Of a stretch of 7,386 nt of DNA, positions 1-6,172 are shown one piece after another. The stretch is from the NCBI GenBank assembly GCA_036505275.1, contig DASXTS010000237.1:1-7386 (forward strand), in the 5' to 3' direction. Both the position numbers and the translations under genes were made by a program. This DNA is from DASXTS01 sp036505275 (GTDB lineage Bacteria > Actinomycetota > Actinomycetes > Mycobacteriales > Pseudonocardiaceae). The stretch's first letter is position 1, and each line of letters begins with the position of its first letter. The notes beneath the pieces are model-generated. The model was not told the origin of the DNA. It ran no database searches and saw only the letters and a list, made by a program, of their open reading frames with translations.

Positions 1-1869
1 TCAGCTGGTCAGGCGCAGAGTCGCGCGCTCAGTGGTCCCGGCGAGGCCGGCGCGCTCCGGGATCAGGCTCACCACGAGCGGGTAGTAGCCGTTCGGCAGG
101 TCCGTGGTGTCCAGCGTGAATCGGTAGCTGCCGGCCACGGCCGGCCCGTCGGTTGCGGTGGGAAAGTCGAGGATGCGCCGGCCGTCCAGCTCGACGCGCA
201 GCGCCACCCAGCCGCCGACGCCGCGGCCAACGGCCTGCGCCGGCAGGCCGTCCACCTGCACCTCGACCTCCAGCTTGCCGCGCGGCGCCGGATCGCTGCC
301 GGTGACGGTGCGTTCGCGGTACCGGATGGTCAGCCGCGGAGTGGGTAGCACCGGCTGGGCAGGCCGATCGACCCACGGCTGCTGCACGTCCAGCACGACT
401 CCAGGCTGGTGGGTGACCTCCAACTCGGCCTGCACGGCGACGAAGGTGACTCCGTTGGCCGAACGCAGGGTCAGCGTGCCACCGCCGCGCACGGCGGACG
501 CCGGCACGTCGGCCGAGAGCCACACGCTCGGGTCGTCCGGGTAGCCCGACGGCTGCCGGTGCAGCTCCAGCGGAAGGCCGCCGATGTGCGCAACCACGTC
601 GGGCGGCGGCGGTGCCCGGTAATCCTGCACGGAAGCGGGGCCGTACGCCGGCCCGGGGCTGACCAGCACCCCGGTCAGGGAGGCCCGTTGCGCCGTTGGT
701 GCCGCCGGCACGGCGAAGTGCAGCTCGGTGGTCGGCTCGACCGGCTCCGGCACCAGCTCGACCAGCTCGACGGCGCGGCCGTCCGGCGCGTCGCCGGTGA
801 ACCCGACCAACCCCACCCTCGCGCCGACCCGCCAAGAGGGGTCGCCGCCCACGTACGCGGCGAGCGAGACGTCGGCCCGCTGCCACGGCGCCCGGTAGTC
901 CGCCGAGCCGACCTGCTCCCCATCCCGGTACGCGCGGACCTCGTCGGCGGTGAACACCAGCTCCCAGCGGTGCAGCGCTCCGGGGCTGCCGCCGTCGAGC
1001 CGCTGGCCGAGCTGGGGCCGGTCCGGGCTGTCATTGCCGACGGTCAGGAACGCGCCTTGTGAGCCGATCCAGAGCTGCACGCCGCTTGCCGGAGTGAGCA
1101 CAGGCGGCGGCTGAGCCACGCCGACTACGAGGTAGTTGGCCCAGCCCAGGTCCTCCGGCGGCCCGGTGGGACCGTACGGCGACGGCTGTGGTGGCGACGG
1201 TGCGTCGGCGAGCACCACCACCCGGCCGAGCACCTCGCCGGATCCGGCGAGCACCAGTTGGCTGGTCGGACGAAGCATGCCTCCGCACCGGCCGTCCAGC
1301 ATGAGCGGACCGGGGTTGCCCTCGCGACGCAGGCACTGCCGCGCGAAGTTGGGCAGCCGCCAGCGGCTGGCATCCAGGCCCGCGCCGGCGCTGAAGTCGT
1401 CAACGAAGCCGAGGCCGCGCTGCCAGGACGGCACGTCGTCGCTCACCTCGACGTCGGCACTGGTGGGCTCGGAGCGCCGGCCGACCTCGTCGACGGAGCG
1501 CACCTCGACGTGGTAGCGGCCGGCCGGCAGGCCCTCGAAGCTGGTGGCGGGGGTGACGACGAGGCGGACGCCGCTGGTGGCGCCGTCCGCGCCGGACCAG
1601 CGGACCTCGAACGAGTACGGAGCTGGCGGCCAGGACACCAGCGCGCCACCGCGCCGCGCGTCGATGTGCAGCCGGCCCGGCCGGTGCGGCGCAGCGCCGG
1701 GACGCGGTGGCGGGACGACCAGCGCCGGGTCGTGATACGCGCTGATCCGCTGGCCGTCCGGCCCGGTGACCGGCCGCGGCGGCGGCTGCACCCCGGTGCG
1801 CAACATCGCGACGGCACCGGCCAGCACGACCGCGCCGGCCACAACGGCCACCAGCCGCCGCGCGTTCAC
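1..1869 (-). CDS. Secreted or membrane-anchored FN3 / concanavalin-like domain protein
   Basis: This 622-residue protein is predicted to act outside the membrane. I chose the GTG start at 1869 because it gives a classic export signal: basic VNARR, then a hydrophobic stretch at about residues 6-23 ending in AVA, so it is either a cleaved signal peptide or an N-terminal anchor. Residues about 29-60 are a Pro-rich linker. Residues about 62-142 look like a fibronectin type III domain (ALVSWPP early, GRYHVEVRSVDEVG late). From about 155 (FVDDFSAGAGLDASRW) to about 380 the pattern resembles a LamG/glucanase-type beta-sandwich, including HRWELVFTADEVRAYRDGEQ. No GH16 ExDxxE catalytic motif is visible, so binding is likelier than catalysis. 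The C-terminal third is beta-rich and ends with an Ig-like strand pattern (RFTLDTTDLPNGYYPLVV). The only two cysteines, 179 and 195, could form one disulfide. The start overlaps the amidase stop by 4 bp (GTGA), so it is probably translationally coupled. The gene is complete, with its stop at 1-3. The specific ligand is unknown. Confidence 0.85.
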   Translation of the reverse strand: MNARRLVAVVAGAVVLAGAVAMLRTGVQPPPRPVTGPDGQRISAYHDPALVVPPPRPGAAPHRPGRLHIDARRGGALVSWPPAPYSFEVRWSGADGATSGVRLVVTPATSFEGLPAGRYHVEVRSVDEVGRRSEPTSADVEVSDDVPSWQRGLGFVDDFSAGAGLDASRWRLPNFARQCLRREGNPGPLMLDGRCGGMLRPTSQLVLAGSGEVLGRVVVLADAPSPPQPSPYGPTGPPEDLGWANYLVVGVAQPPPVLTPASGVQLWIGSQGAFLTVGNDSPDRPQLGQRLDGGSPGALHRWELVFTADEVRAYRDGEQVGSADYRAPWQRADVSLAAYVGGDPSWRVGARVGLVGFTGDAPDGRAVELVELVPEPVEPTTELHFAVPAAPTAQRASLTGVLVSPGPAYGPASVQDYRAPPPPDVVAHIGGLPLELHRQPSGYPDDPSVWLSADVPASAVRGGGTLTLRSANGVTFVAVQAELEVTHQPGVVLDVQQPWVDRPAQPVLPTPRLTIRYRERTVTGSDPAPRGKLEVEVQVDGLPAQAVGRGVGGWVALRVELDGRRILDFPTATDGPAVAGSYRFTLDTTDLPNGYYPLVVSLIPERAGLAGTTERATLRLTS

Positions 1870-3185
1870 CGCTCCAGTGTGCCGGCGACGCGCAGCACGG
1901 CGCGCTCCTCGAAGCGGACCCCGACCAGCTGCACGCCGACTGGCAGGCCACCGTCCCCCGGCGGCATCGGTACGGACACCGCCGGCCAGCCGGTGAGGTT
2001 GAACGGCAGGGTCAGGCTGAGCAGCGCCGGCCTGACCTGGATGGTGCGGCCGTGCTCCTGGACCTCCTCGGCGCCGATCGGGGTGGCCCTGATCGGCGTG
2101 GTCGGGGTGAGCAGCACGTCCAGGTGGGACAGCCGGCGACGCAGCTCGGCGCTGAGGTGGCGGCGGGTGCGCTGGGCGTCGACGTAGTCGCTGGCCGGCT
2201 GATCGCGGCTGATGAGCAGCCGCTCCGCGGTCACCGGCTGGAAGTCTGCTCGTCGGGTGGCCAGGGCGTGGGCGTGGGTCGCGTACGCCTCGGCGCCGAC
2301 GATCCGGCGGTAGGTGTCGGCCAGCTCGTCGATGTCCGGGGTGTCCACGTCGACCACGTCGGCGCCGGCGTCGGCGAGGCGTCTCCGTGCGGCGTCGACG
2401 GCGTCGGCGATGACCGGGTCGGCTGCCCGCCAGTACGCGTCGGTAGGCACGCCGACCAGCACGCCCCGCACCCCCGGCTCCTGGATGCCGCCGCCGGTCG
2501 CGTCCAGCCGGGCCAGCACGTCGTAGCCGACACCGGCCGTGTGCGTGTCGGCGGCGAGCAGGCCGACGTGATCGCAGGTCTCCGACAACGGAAACACCCC
2601 GTCGGTCGAGAACGCGCCGTACGCCGGCTTCAGCCCGACCACCCCACACAGCGCGGCCGGCGTGCGCACGCTGCACCCGGTGTCGGTGCCCAGGGCCAGC
2701 GGAACGTGCCCGGCGGCCACCACGGCGGCGCTGCCCGAGGATGAGCCGCCGGTGATCCGGCTCGGGTCATGCGGATTGTGCGCCGGACCCTCGGCAGCGA
2801 CATCGCCGGTCGGGCCGTAGGCGAACTCGTGGGTGTGCGTCTTGGCCACCACCACGGCACCCGCCGCGTGCAGGCGAGCCACGACGGGGGCGTCCTCGGC
2901 GGCCGGAGCGACGTCGCGCCGCACGTTGGAGCCGCACCGGGTCGGCGCGCCGGCGATGTCGATGAGGTCCTTGACCGCTACCGCGACGCCGTGCAGCGGC
3001 CCGCGCCACCGGCCCCTGGCCAGCTCCTCCGCCCGTTCCCTTGCCGCCAGCCGTGCCTCGTCCGCCAGCAGCTGCACGACGGCGTTGTGCGGATCGGCGT
3101 CCAACCGCTTGAGCACGTCCTCGACATGGTCGACCGGGGACAGCTCGCCGGACCGGATGGCCATCGCCAGCTCGCGCAGCTTCAC
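1866..3185 (-). CDS. Amidase-signature family hydrolase
   Basis: The 439-residue product is a stand-alone, presumably cytoplasmic amidase that hydrolyses a C-N amide bond. The Lys-cisSer-Ser triad is visible: Lys72 in VAVAVKDLIDIAG, Ser148 at the start of the SSSGSA block after TGG, and nucleophile Ser172 in GTDTGCSVRTPA. The 24-residue spacing from Ser148 to Ser172 is the family norm. The usual GGS before the nucleophile is GCS here, which the family signature tolerates. Length is slightly under GatA, and there is no gatB or gatC nearby, so a role in the tRNA amidotransferase is unlikely and the substrate is unknown. I chose GTG 3185 because the N-terminus then reads VKLRELAMAIRSGELSPVD, the usual family opening. 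The frame stays open to ATG 3275, but that would translate through a palindrome and repeats. No Shine-Dalgarno stands apart from the hairpin; a TAGGGT hexamer 7 nt upstream suggests a leaderless mRNA. ATG 3164 is the fallback start. It overlaps the downstream secreted-protein gene by GTGA. Confidence 0.92.
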   Translation of the reverse strand: MKLRELAMAIRSGELSPVDHVEDVLKRLDADPHNAVVQLLADEARLAARERAEELARGRWRGPLHGVAVAVKDLIDIAGAPTRCGSNVRRDVAPAAEDAPVVARLHAAGAVVVAKTHTHEFAYGPTGDVAAEGPAHNPHDPSRITGGSSSGSAAVVAAGHVPLALGTDTGCSVRTPAALCGVVGLKPAYGAFSTDGVFPLSETCDHVGLLAADTHTAGVGYDVLARLDATGGGIQEPGVRGVLVGVPTDAYWRAADPVIADAVDAARRRLADAGADVVDVDTPDIDELADTYRRIVGAEAYATHAHALATRRADFQPVTAERLLISRDQPASDYVDAQRTRRHLSAELRRRLSHLDVLLTPTTPIRATPIGAEEVQEHGRTIQVRPALLSLTLPFNLTGWPAVSVPMPPGDGGLPVGVQLVGVRFEERAVLRVAGTLER

Positions 3186-3189
3186 GAAA

Positions 3190-3206
3190 GGCACCCTACG
3201 GGTGCC
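3190..3206. repeat. Short hairpin abutting the amidase start
   Basis: A perfect 7-bp inverted repeat (ggcaccc / gggtgcc) has a 3-nt loop (tac). On the minus strand it ends 4 nt before the amidase GTG and directly adjoins the larger palindrome at 3207-3248. If transcribed into the amidase mRNA it would bury the only AGGG-like ribosome-binding sequence. If the mRNA is leaderless it lies in the promoter DNA instead. It could also be the second half of a double-hairpin terminator for tyrA. Confidence 0.7.
3193..3198 (-). promoter_or_regulatory. Candidate -10 element (TAGGGT) for a leaderless amidase mRNA
   Basis: On the minus strand TAGGGT fits the actinobacterial TANNNT -10 consensus. It ends exactly 7 nt before the GTG at 3185, so transcription would begin at the start codon. 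A TTGCCA hexamer (minus strand, 3218-3213) could serve as -35, but the 14-nt spacer is too short for a good sigma-70 promoter. The hexamer lies inside the stem of the 3190-3206 hairpin. Confidence 0.35.
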
Positions 3207-3248
3207 CGTGAGTGGCAAATGGTGTTGGAACGCCATTTGCCACTCACG
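3207..3248. terminator. Long perfect palindrome: tyrA terminator and/or amidase operator
   Basis: Two 16-bp arms (3207-3222 and 3233-3248) are perfect reverse complements: cgtgagtggcaaatgg and ccatttgccactcacg. The 10-nt centre (tgttggaacg) can pair further (gtt/aac). It starts 33 nt after the tyrA stop, so it could be a strong intrinsic terminator of the long-stem kind without a U-tract that is common in actinobacteria. It also sits just upstream of the amidase start, so an operator or a dispersed repeat element are real alternatives. The inverted repeat itself is certain; its role is inferred. Confidence 0.6.
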
Positions 3249-3268
3249 ACCCATCCACTCACGACCCA
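3241..3268. repeat. 13-bp direct repeat sharing the palindrome arm
   Basis: The 13-mer cactcacgaccca occurs at 3241-3253 and again at 3256-3268, separated by tc. The first copy overlaps the outer end of the right palindrome arm, so the 9-mer ccactcacg is present twice in direct orientation, and once inverted in the left arm. This looks like a partial duplication of the hairpin element. Confidence 0.85.
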
Positions 3269-3281
3269 CCCACAAGCCCGG

Positions 3282-4226
3282 TCAAGACGACCGGAGGCCA
3301 ATGACCCGGCCGCCGGCCCGGCCCAGTTCGCGGAGGTCGGCCAACGCGCCGGGGACGGTCAGGTCGGCGGTCACCTCCGGCGGGGTGTACTCGTCGAGCG
3401 CCCGCCGGGCCTGATGCCCGGCGCCGATGGTGGCCGCCAGCCCACCGGTCGAGGCCAGCGAGCCGCGAGCGGCGCCGAGCCGGCCGAGGGCGTCGTCCAC
3501 CGCGCCGAGCAGTGCCGCCCGGTTGCCCTCGCACATGGCGGTGACCAGCGCTGGTGAGGAGCCTGCCACTCGGGTGCCGTCGCGGAACGACCCGGCGGCC
3601 AGCGACAGCGCCAGCGGGCCGCCGCCGGCGCCGACCGAGGCGAGCACGGCGGCCAGCACGTGCGGCAGATGCGAGATGCGCGCCACCGCGGCGTCGTGCT
3701 CGTCGATCGCGGCCGGCACCACGGCGGCACCGGTGACCAGCGCGAGGCGGGCGACGTCGGCCCAGACGTCCAGGTCCAGGCCCTCGTCGGCGGCGACCAC
3801 CCAGGCCGCGTTGCCGAACAGGTCGGCGCGGCCGGCGGCCCAGCCGGACGTCGAGGCACCGGCCATCGGATGCCCGCCGACGTAACGGGCCTGCGGCGCG
3901 AGCCTGGCCACCGCCTCGGCCACGGGCGCCTTGACGCTCACCACGTCGGTCAGCCGGCAGGTCGGCGCAAAGCGGCGGACCCGCCGAAGCACACCGTCCA
4001 GCGCCGGCAGCGGCACAGCCAGCACCACCACGGCGTCCGCCTCGGCCGCCCTGGCCAGCGCCTCGTCCACGGACGTCACGTCGAAGCCATCGGCCCTGGC
4101 CGCCTCGGCGTCAGCCGTGGACGCCGTCGAACCCCACGCCGCACGCCCCGCGCGCACCGCAGCGCGCAGCAGCGAGCCGCCGATCAGGCCGAGCCCGATC
4201 ACGCACACGGCGCGATCGGCGGTCAT
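3282..4226 (-). CDS. tyrA: Prephenate (arogenate) dehydrogenase
   Basis: The product catalyses NAD(P)+-dependent oxidative decarboxylation of prephenate or arogenate on the route to tyrosine, in the cytoplasm. The 314-residue protein opens with a Rossmann GxGxxG loop (VIGLGLIGGSL, glycines 11, 13, 16). Residues 92-128 hold LTDVVSVKAPV and GGHPMAGAS, with His119 in the conserved HPMAG. The helical dimer domain carries HDAAVARISHLPH (His177, His186, His189) and SFRDGTRVAGSSP (Arg219), all TyrA hallmarks. ATG 4226 overlaps the amidohydrolase stop by ATGA and starts just before the first beta strand, so the longer open frame upstream is rejected. Two oddities stand out. The acidic residue usual after the second strand (GYD-like) is Thr34 in WGSTAS, which may shift cofactor preference to NADP+. 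The C-terminus (VPGALADLRELGRAGG) resembles the first 30 or so residues of an ACT-type regulatory domain but stops there. No chorismate mutase domain is fused. Confidence 0.93.
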   Translation of the reverse strand: MTADRAVCVIGLGLIGGSLLRAAVRAGRAAWGSTASTADAEAARADGFDVTSVDEALARAAEADAVVVLAVPLPALDGVLRRVRRFAPTCRLTDVVSVKAPVAEAVARLAPQARYVGGHPMAGASTSGWAAGRADLFGNAAWVVAADEGLDLDVWADVARLALVTGAAVVPAAIDEHDAAVARISHLPHVLAAVLASVGAGGGPLALSLAAGSFRDGTRVAGSSPALVTAMCEGNRAALLGAVDDALGRLGAARGSLASTGGLAATIGAGHQARRALDEYTPPEVTADLTVPGALADLRELGRAGGRVIGLRSS

Positions 4227-5542
4227 CGGCTCGGCGCGTCGTGCGCGTCGAGCACGTCCCGCTTCGGCGGAGCGCCCTCTTCGTCCGTTGCGGCCACCGC
4301 GTCCACCGCCGTATGCGAGTCCAGGGCGTCCAGGGCGTCCAGGGCGTCCAGGGCGTCGAGGGCGAAAGCGGAGTAGAGCGCGACACCGTGCGCCATGGCG
4401 TCCTCGTCGAACACCACCCGGTTCGAATGGTTGGCCGGCGCCGCCGCCGGGTCCAGCCCGAGCGGGCAGCCGCCCAGGAACGCCATCGCGCCGGCAACGC
4501 GCTGCAGGACGTAGGAGAAGTCCTCGGCGCCCATAATCGGCTCGGCCATGGGCTCGGCGTTCGCCGCGCCGAGCAGCGACGCCGCCAGGGAGACCACCCG
4601 CGGGCCGACCCGGTCGTCGTTCACCGTCACCGGGTAGCCGAGCTCGATCTCCACCTCGGCGGTGCAGCCGTACCCGGTGGCCATGTGCTCGCACATCCGG
4701 CGGATCTCGGTGTGCATCGCAGTCCTCGTCGTCTCCGACAGCGTGCGGATGGTGCCCTCCAGGTGCGCCGTCTCCGGAATGATGTTCGTGGTGGTGCCGG
4801 CCACCAGGTGCGCCACGGTGATCACCACCGGATCGAACGCGCTGGTCCGCCGCGTGATCATGGTCTGCAGCGCACCGACCATGGCGGCCGCGGGCGGCAC
4901 CGGATCAAGCGCGTCGTGCGGCATGGCGGCGTGACCGCCGCGCCCGGTGACGGTCACCCGAAGCACGTCGGACGACGCCATGATCGGCCCGGGACGGCAG
5001 GTGACCAGCCCCGACGGCAGCTTCGATGTGATGTGCAGGGCGAACGCCCGCTCCGGCGTGCCCGCTGGCCCGGCCGGGTCGAGCAGCCCCTCCTCGATCA
5101 TGTACCGGGCGCCGTGGTGACCCTCCTCGCCCGGTTGGAACATCAGCAGCACGCGTCCGGCCAGGTCCTCCCGATGAGCGCAGAGCAGCCGTGCCGCCGA
5201 GATCAGCATGGCGACGTGCGTGTCGTGCCCGCATGCGTGCATCGAGCCGGCCACCTCGGAGGCGAAGTCCAGCCCGGTGTCCTCCTCCAGCGGCAGCGCG
5301 TCCATGTCGCCGCGCAGCAGCACCGTCGGGCCCGGCCGGGCGCCCTCCAGCACGGCGACCACGGACGACGTCGAGCCGCCGGCGTGCACGGTCAGCGGCA
5401 GATCGGCCAGCGCGTTGAGCACGGTCGCCTGGGTCTGCGGCAGGTGCAGCCCCTGCTCCGGGTTGCGGTGGATGCGCCGCCGCAGCGCCACCGTGCTCGG
5501 TAGCAGCTCGCGCGCCTCGGTCAGCAGTTGGGCGGTGGCCAT
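4223..5542 (-). CDS. M20-family metal-dependent amidohydrolase
   Basis: This 439-residue cytoplasmic enzyme belongs to the M20D group (hippurate hydrolase, IAA-amino acid hydrolase, N-acyl-amino acid deacylase), which cleaves an amide to release an amino acid. Visible motifs are RGDMDALPLEE (76-87), MHACGHDTH (101-109; Cys104 and His106 as metal ligands), FQPGEEG (135-141; Glu139 catalytic base, Glu140 ligand), ALH (His170), the dimerisation-domain motif GRGGHAAMPH (200-209), GAEDFSY (338-344) and NHSNRVVF (His372 as last ligand). The exact substrate cannot be read from the sequence. ATG 5542 is preceded by AGGA with a 7-nt spacer. The family normally ends near residue 395-400; here an Ala-Leu-Asp repeat (394-408) from a 9-bp tandem duplication and a polar tail add about 40 residues. 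The stop overlaps the tyrA start (ATGA), so the two are co-transcribed and probably coupled. Confidence 0.93.
   Translation of the reverse strand: MATAQLLTEARELLPSTVALRRRIHRNPEQGLHLPQTQATVLNALADLPLTVHAGGSTSSVVAVLEGARPGPTVLLRGDMDALPLEEDTGLDFASEVAGSMHACGHDTHVAMLISAARLLCAHREDLAGRVLLMFQPGEEGHHGARYMIEEGLLDPAGPAGTPERAFALHITSKLPSGLVTCRPGPIMASSDVLRVTVTGRGGHAAMPHDALDPVPPAAAMVGALQTMITRRTSAFDPVVITVAHLVAGTTTNIIPETAHLEGTIRTLSETTRTAMHTEIRRMCEHMATGYGCTAEVEIELGYPVTVNDDRVGPRVVSLAASLLGAANAEPMAEPIMGAEDFSYVLQRVAGAMAFLGGCPLGLDPAAAPANHSNRVVFDEDAMAHGVALYSAFALDALDALDALDALDSHTAVDAVAATDEEGAPPKRDVLDAHDAPSR
4319..4363. repeat. 9-bp tandem repeat, 5 units, in the M20 gene 3' end
   Basis: Four identical gtccagggc units are followed by a fifth with one change (gtcgagggc). 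On the coding strand they encode Leu-Asp-Ala repeats at residues 394-408 of the amidohydrolase. The unit is a multiple of three, so copy-number change stays in frame. It lies beyond the last metal ligand, so it is unlikely to touch catalysis. Confidence 0.95.
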
Positions 5543-5549
5543 GAGGTGA

Positions 5550-5553
5550 TCCT
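5550..5553 (-). promoter_or_regulatory. Ribosome-binding site for the M20 amidohydrolase
   Basis: On the minus strand AGGA sits 7 nt before ATG 5542. It supports that start and implies a leadered mRNA, unlike the other promoter-proximal genes in the window. Confidence 0.55.
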
Positions 5554-5609
5554 GGCATCCCCGGCGGTACCGACCGGGTGGGCGGTCGCTACTGGTCTGC
5601 CAACGCGCT

Positions 5610-5637
5610 TTCGATCTGGTGGCCGCGGGCCTACCGT
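5610..5637 (+). promoter_or_regulatory. Candidate leaderless promoter for the tadA operon
   Basis: TACCGT (5632-5637) matches the TANNNT -10 pattern and ends 7 nt before ATG 5645, placing transcription start at or next to the A of ATG. A weak -35 (ttcgat, 5610-5615) lies 16 nt upstream. No Shine-Dalgarno precedes the ATG, which agrees with a leaderless transcript. Confidence 0.45.
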
Positions 5638-5644
5638 TACGGGC

Positions 5645-6172
5645 ATGTCAGTGCAGGGCATTGGACGATCCTCCGAGGTGCAGCCAGCGCCAATGGATGG
5701 TCAGCCGCTGCGCGGCTATGCGGTCGCCGTGCTCCGCGAGGAGGGCAAATGGCGCTGCGTGCCGCTGGACAAGGACGTACTCACCGACCTGGATGCGGCG
5801 ATCACCTCGCTGCGTGACATCCGCTCGCTGGGCGCGGTGTTCGGCCTGCTCGACGTCGACGACGAGTTCTTTGTGGTGATCCGCCCGGTGCCCGGCGGGG
5901 TTCGCCTGCTGCTCTCCGATGCGGTCGCCGCCATGGACTACGACATCGCCGCCGACGTGCTCGATCTGCTGCGCATCGAGGTGCCAAGCGACGAGGAGGC
6001 CGACCCCTGGCCGGAGGGCGACCTCGCGCTGCTCGCCGACGTCGGCATGCCCGAGCCCGAGTTAGGCCTCATCGTGGACGAGGTGGACCTCTATCCGGAC
6101 GAGCAGCTGGAGATGATCGCCAGCCGGTGCGGCTTCCAGGCCGAACTGGCCGCCGCGGTCGGCCGCGGGTGA
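5645..6172 (+). CDS. tRNA adenosine deaminase-associated protein
   Basis: This 175-residue acidic protein matches what I know of the actinobacterial family named for its constant position beside tadA. No enzymatic activity is established for the family, and a role assisting TadA is inferred from gene order. The N-terminal part (about 24-109) alternates beta strands and helices: GYAVAVLREEGKWRCVPL, then LGAVFGLLDVDDEFFVVIR, then a SDAVAAMDYDIAADVLDLL helix. It is followed by an acidic, Pro-containing linker (about 113-134) and a C-terminal helix around MIASRCGFQAEL. There are no transmembrane segments or catalytic motifs. I chose ATG 5645 for the fitting -10 element 7 nt upstream. ATG 5693 (MDGQPLRGY) is possible, and the open frame further 5' lies in the promoter region. 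Its stop overlaps the tadA GTG by 4 bp, implying coupled translation. Confidence 0.85.
   Translation: MSVQGIGRSSEVQPAPMDGQPLRGYAVAVLREEGKWRCVPLDKDVLTDLDAAITSLRDIRSLGAVFGLLDVDDEFFVVIRPVPGGVRLLLSDAVAAMDYDIAADVLDLLRIEVPSDEEADPWPEGDLALLADVGMPEPELGLIVDEVDLYPDEQLEMIASRCGFQAELAAAVGRG

Larger units (their letters stand above)
5543..5644. promoter_or_regulatory. Divergent intergenic promoter region
   Basis: These 102 bp separate the start codons of the leftward M20-tyrA operon and the rightward tadA operon, so promoters for both directions should lie here. The rightward one has a recognisable -10. I see no convincing leftward -35/-10 pair and no clear operator palindrome. Confidence 0.6.

Noticed and set aside
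1..1869. Glycoside hydrolase family 16 enzyme
   Set aside because: The beta-sandwich pattern fits, but the ExDxxE catalytic motif is absent, so a non-catalytic concanavalin-like domain is the safer reading.
1..2676. Extended 891-residue minus-strand frame upstream of the exported protein
   Set aside because: The part beyond 1869 is antisense-frame translation of the amidase gene, low in complexity and rich in Arg/Ala/Gly. The GTG at 1869 gives an export signal and a 4-bp overlap.
1866..3185. GatA subunit of the tRNA amidotransferase
   Set aside because: There are no gatB or gatC neighbours, it is shorter than GatA, and its partner gene is an exported protein.
3190..3268. CRISPR array
   Set aside because: There are only two 13-bp copies 2 bp apart, with no regular spacers and no cas genes.
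3186..3275. Longer amidase N-terminus starting at ATG 3275
   Set aside because: The extra 30 residues are encoded by the palindrome and direct repeats (REWMGREWQM) and have no place in the amidase fold.
4227..4694. 470-residue version of TyrA
   Set aside because: The added segment is the shifted frame of the M20 gene. The Rossmann strand begins right after ATG 4226.
4241..5503. 420-residue plus-strand open frame opposite the M20 gene
   Set aside because: It is a high-GC shadow of a gene with complete M20 motifs on the other strand; its product is His/Arg/Gly-rich without recognisable domains.
5528..5644. N-terminal extension of the tadA-associated protein
   Set aside because: It would run through the divergent promoter region and overlap the start of the M20 gene. 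The ATG at 5645 has a -10 element at leaderless spacing.
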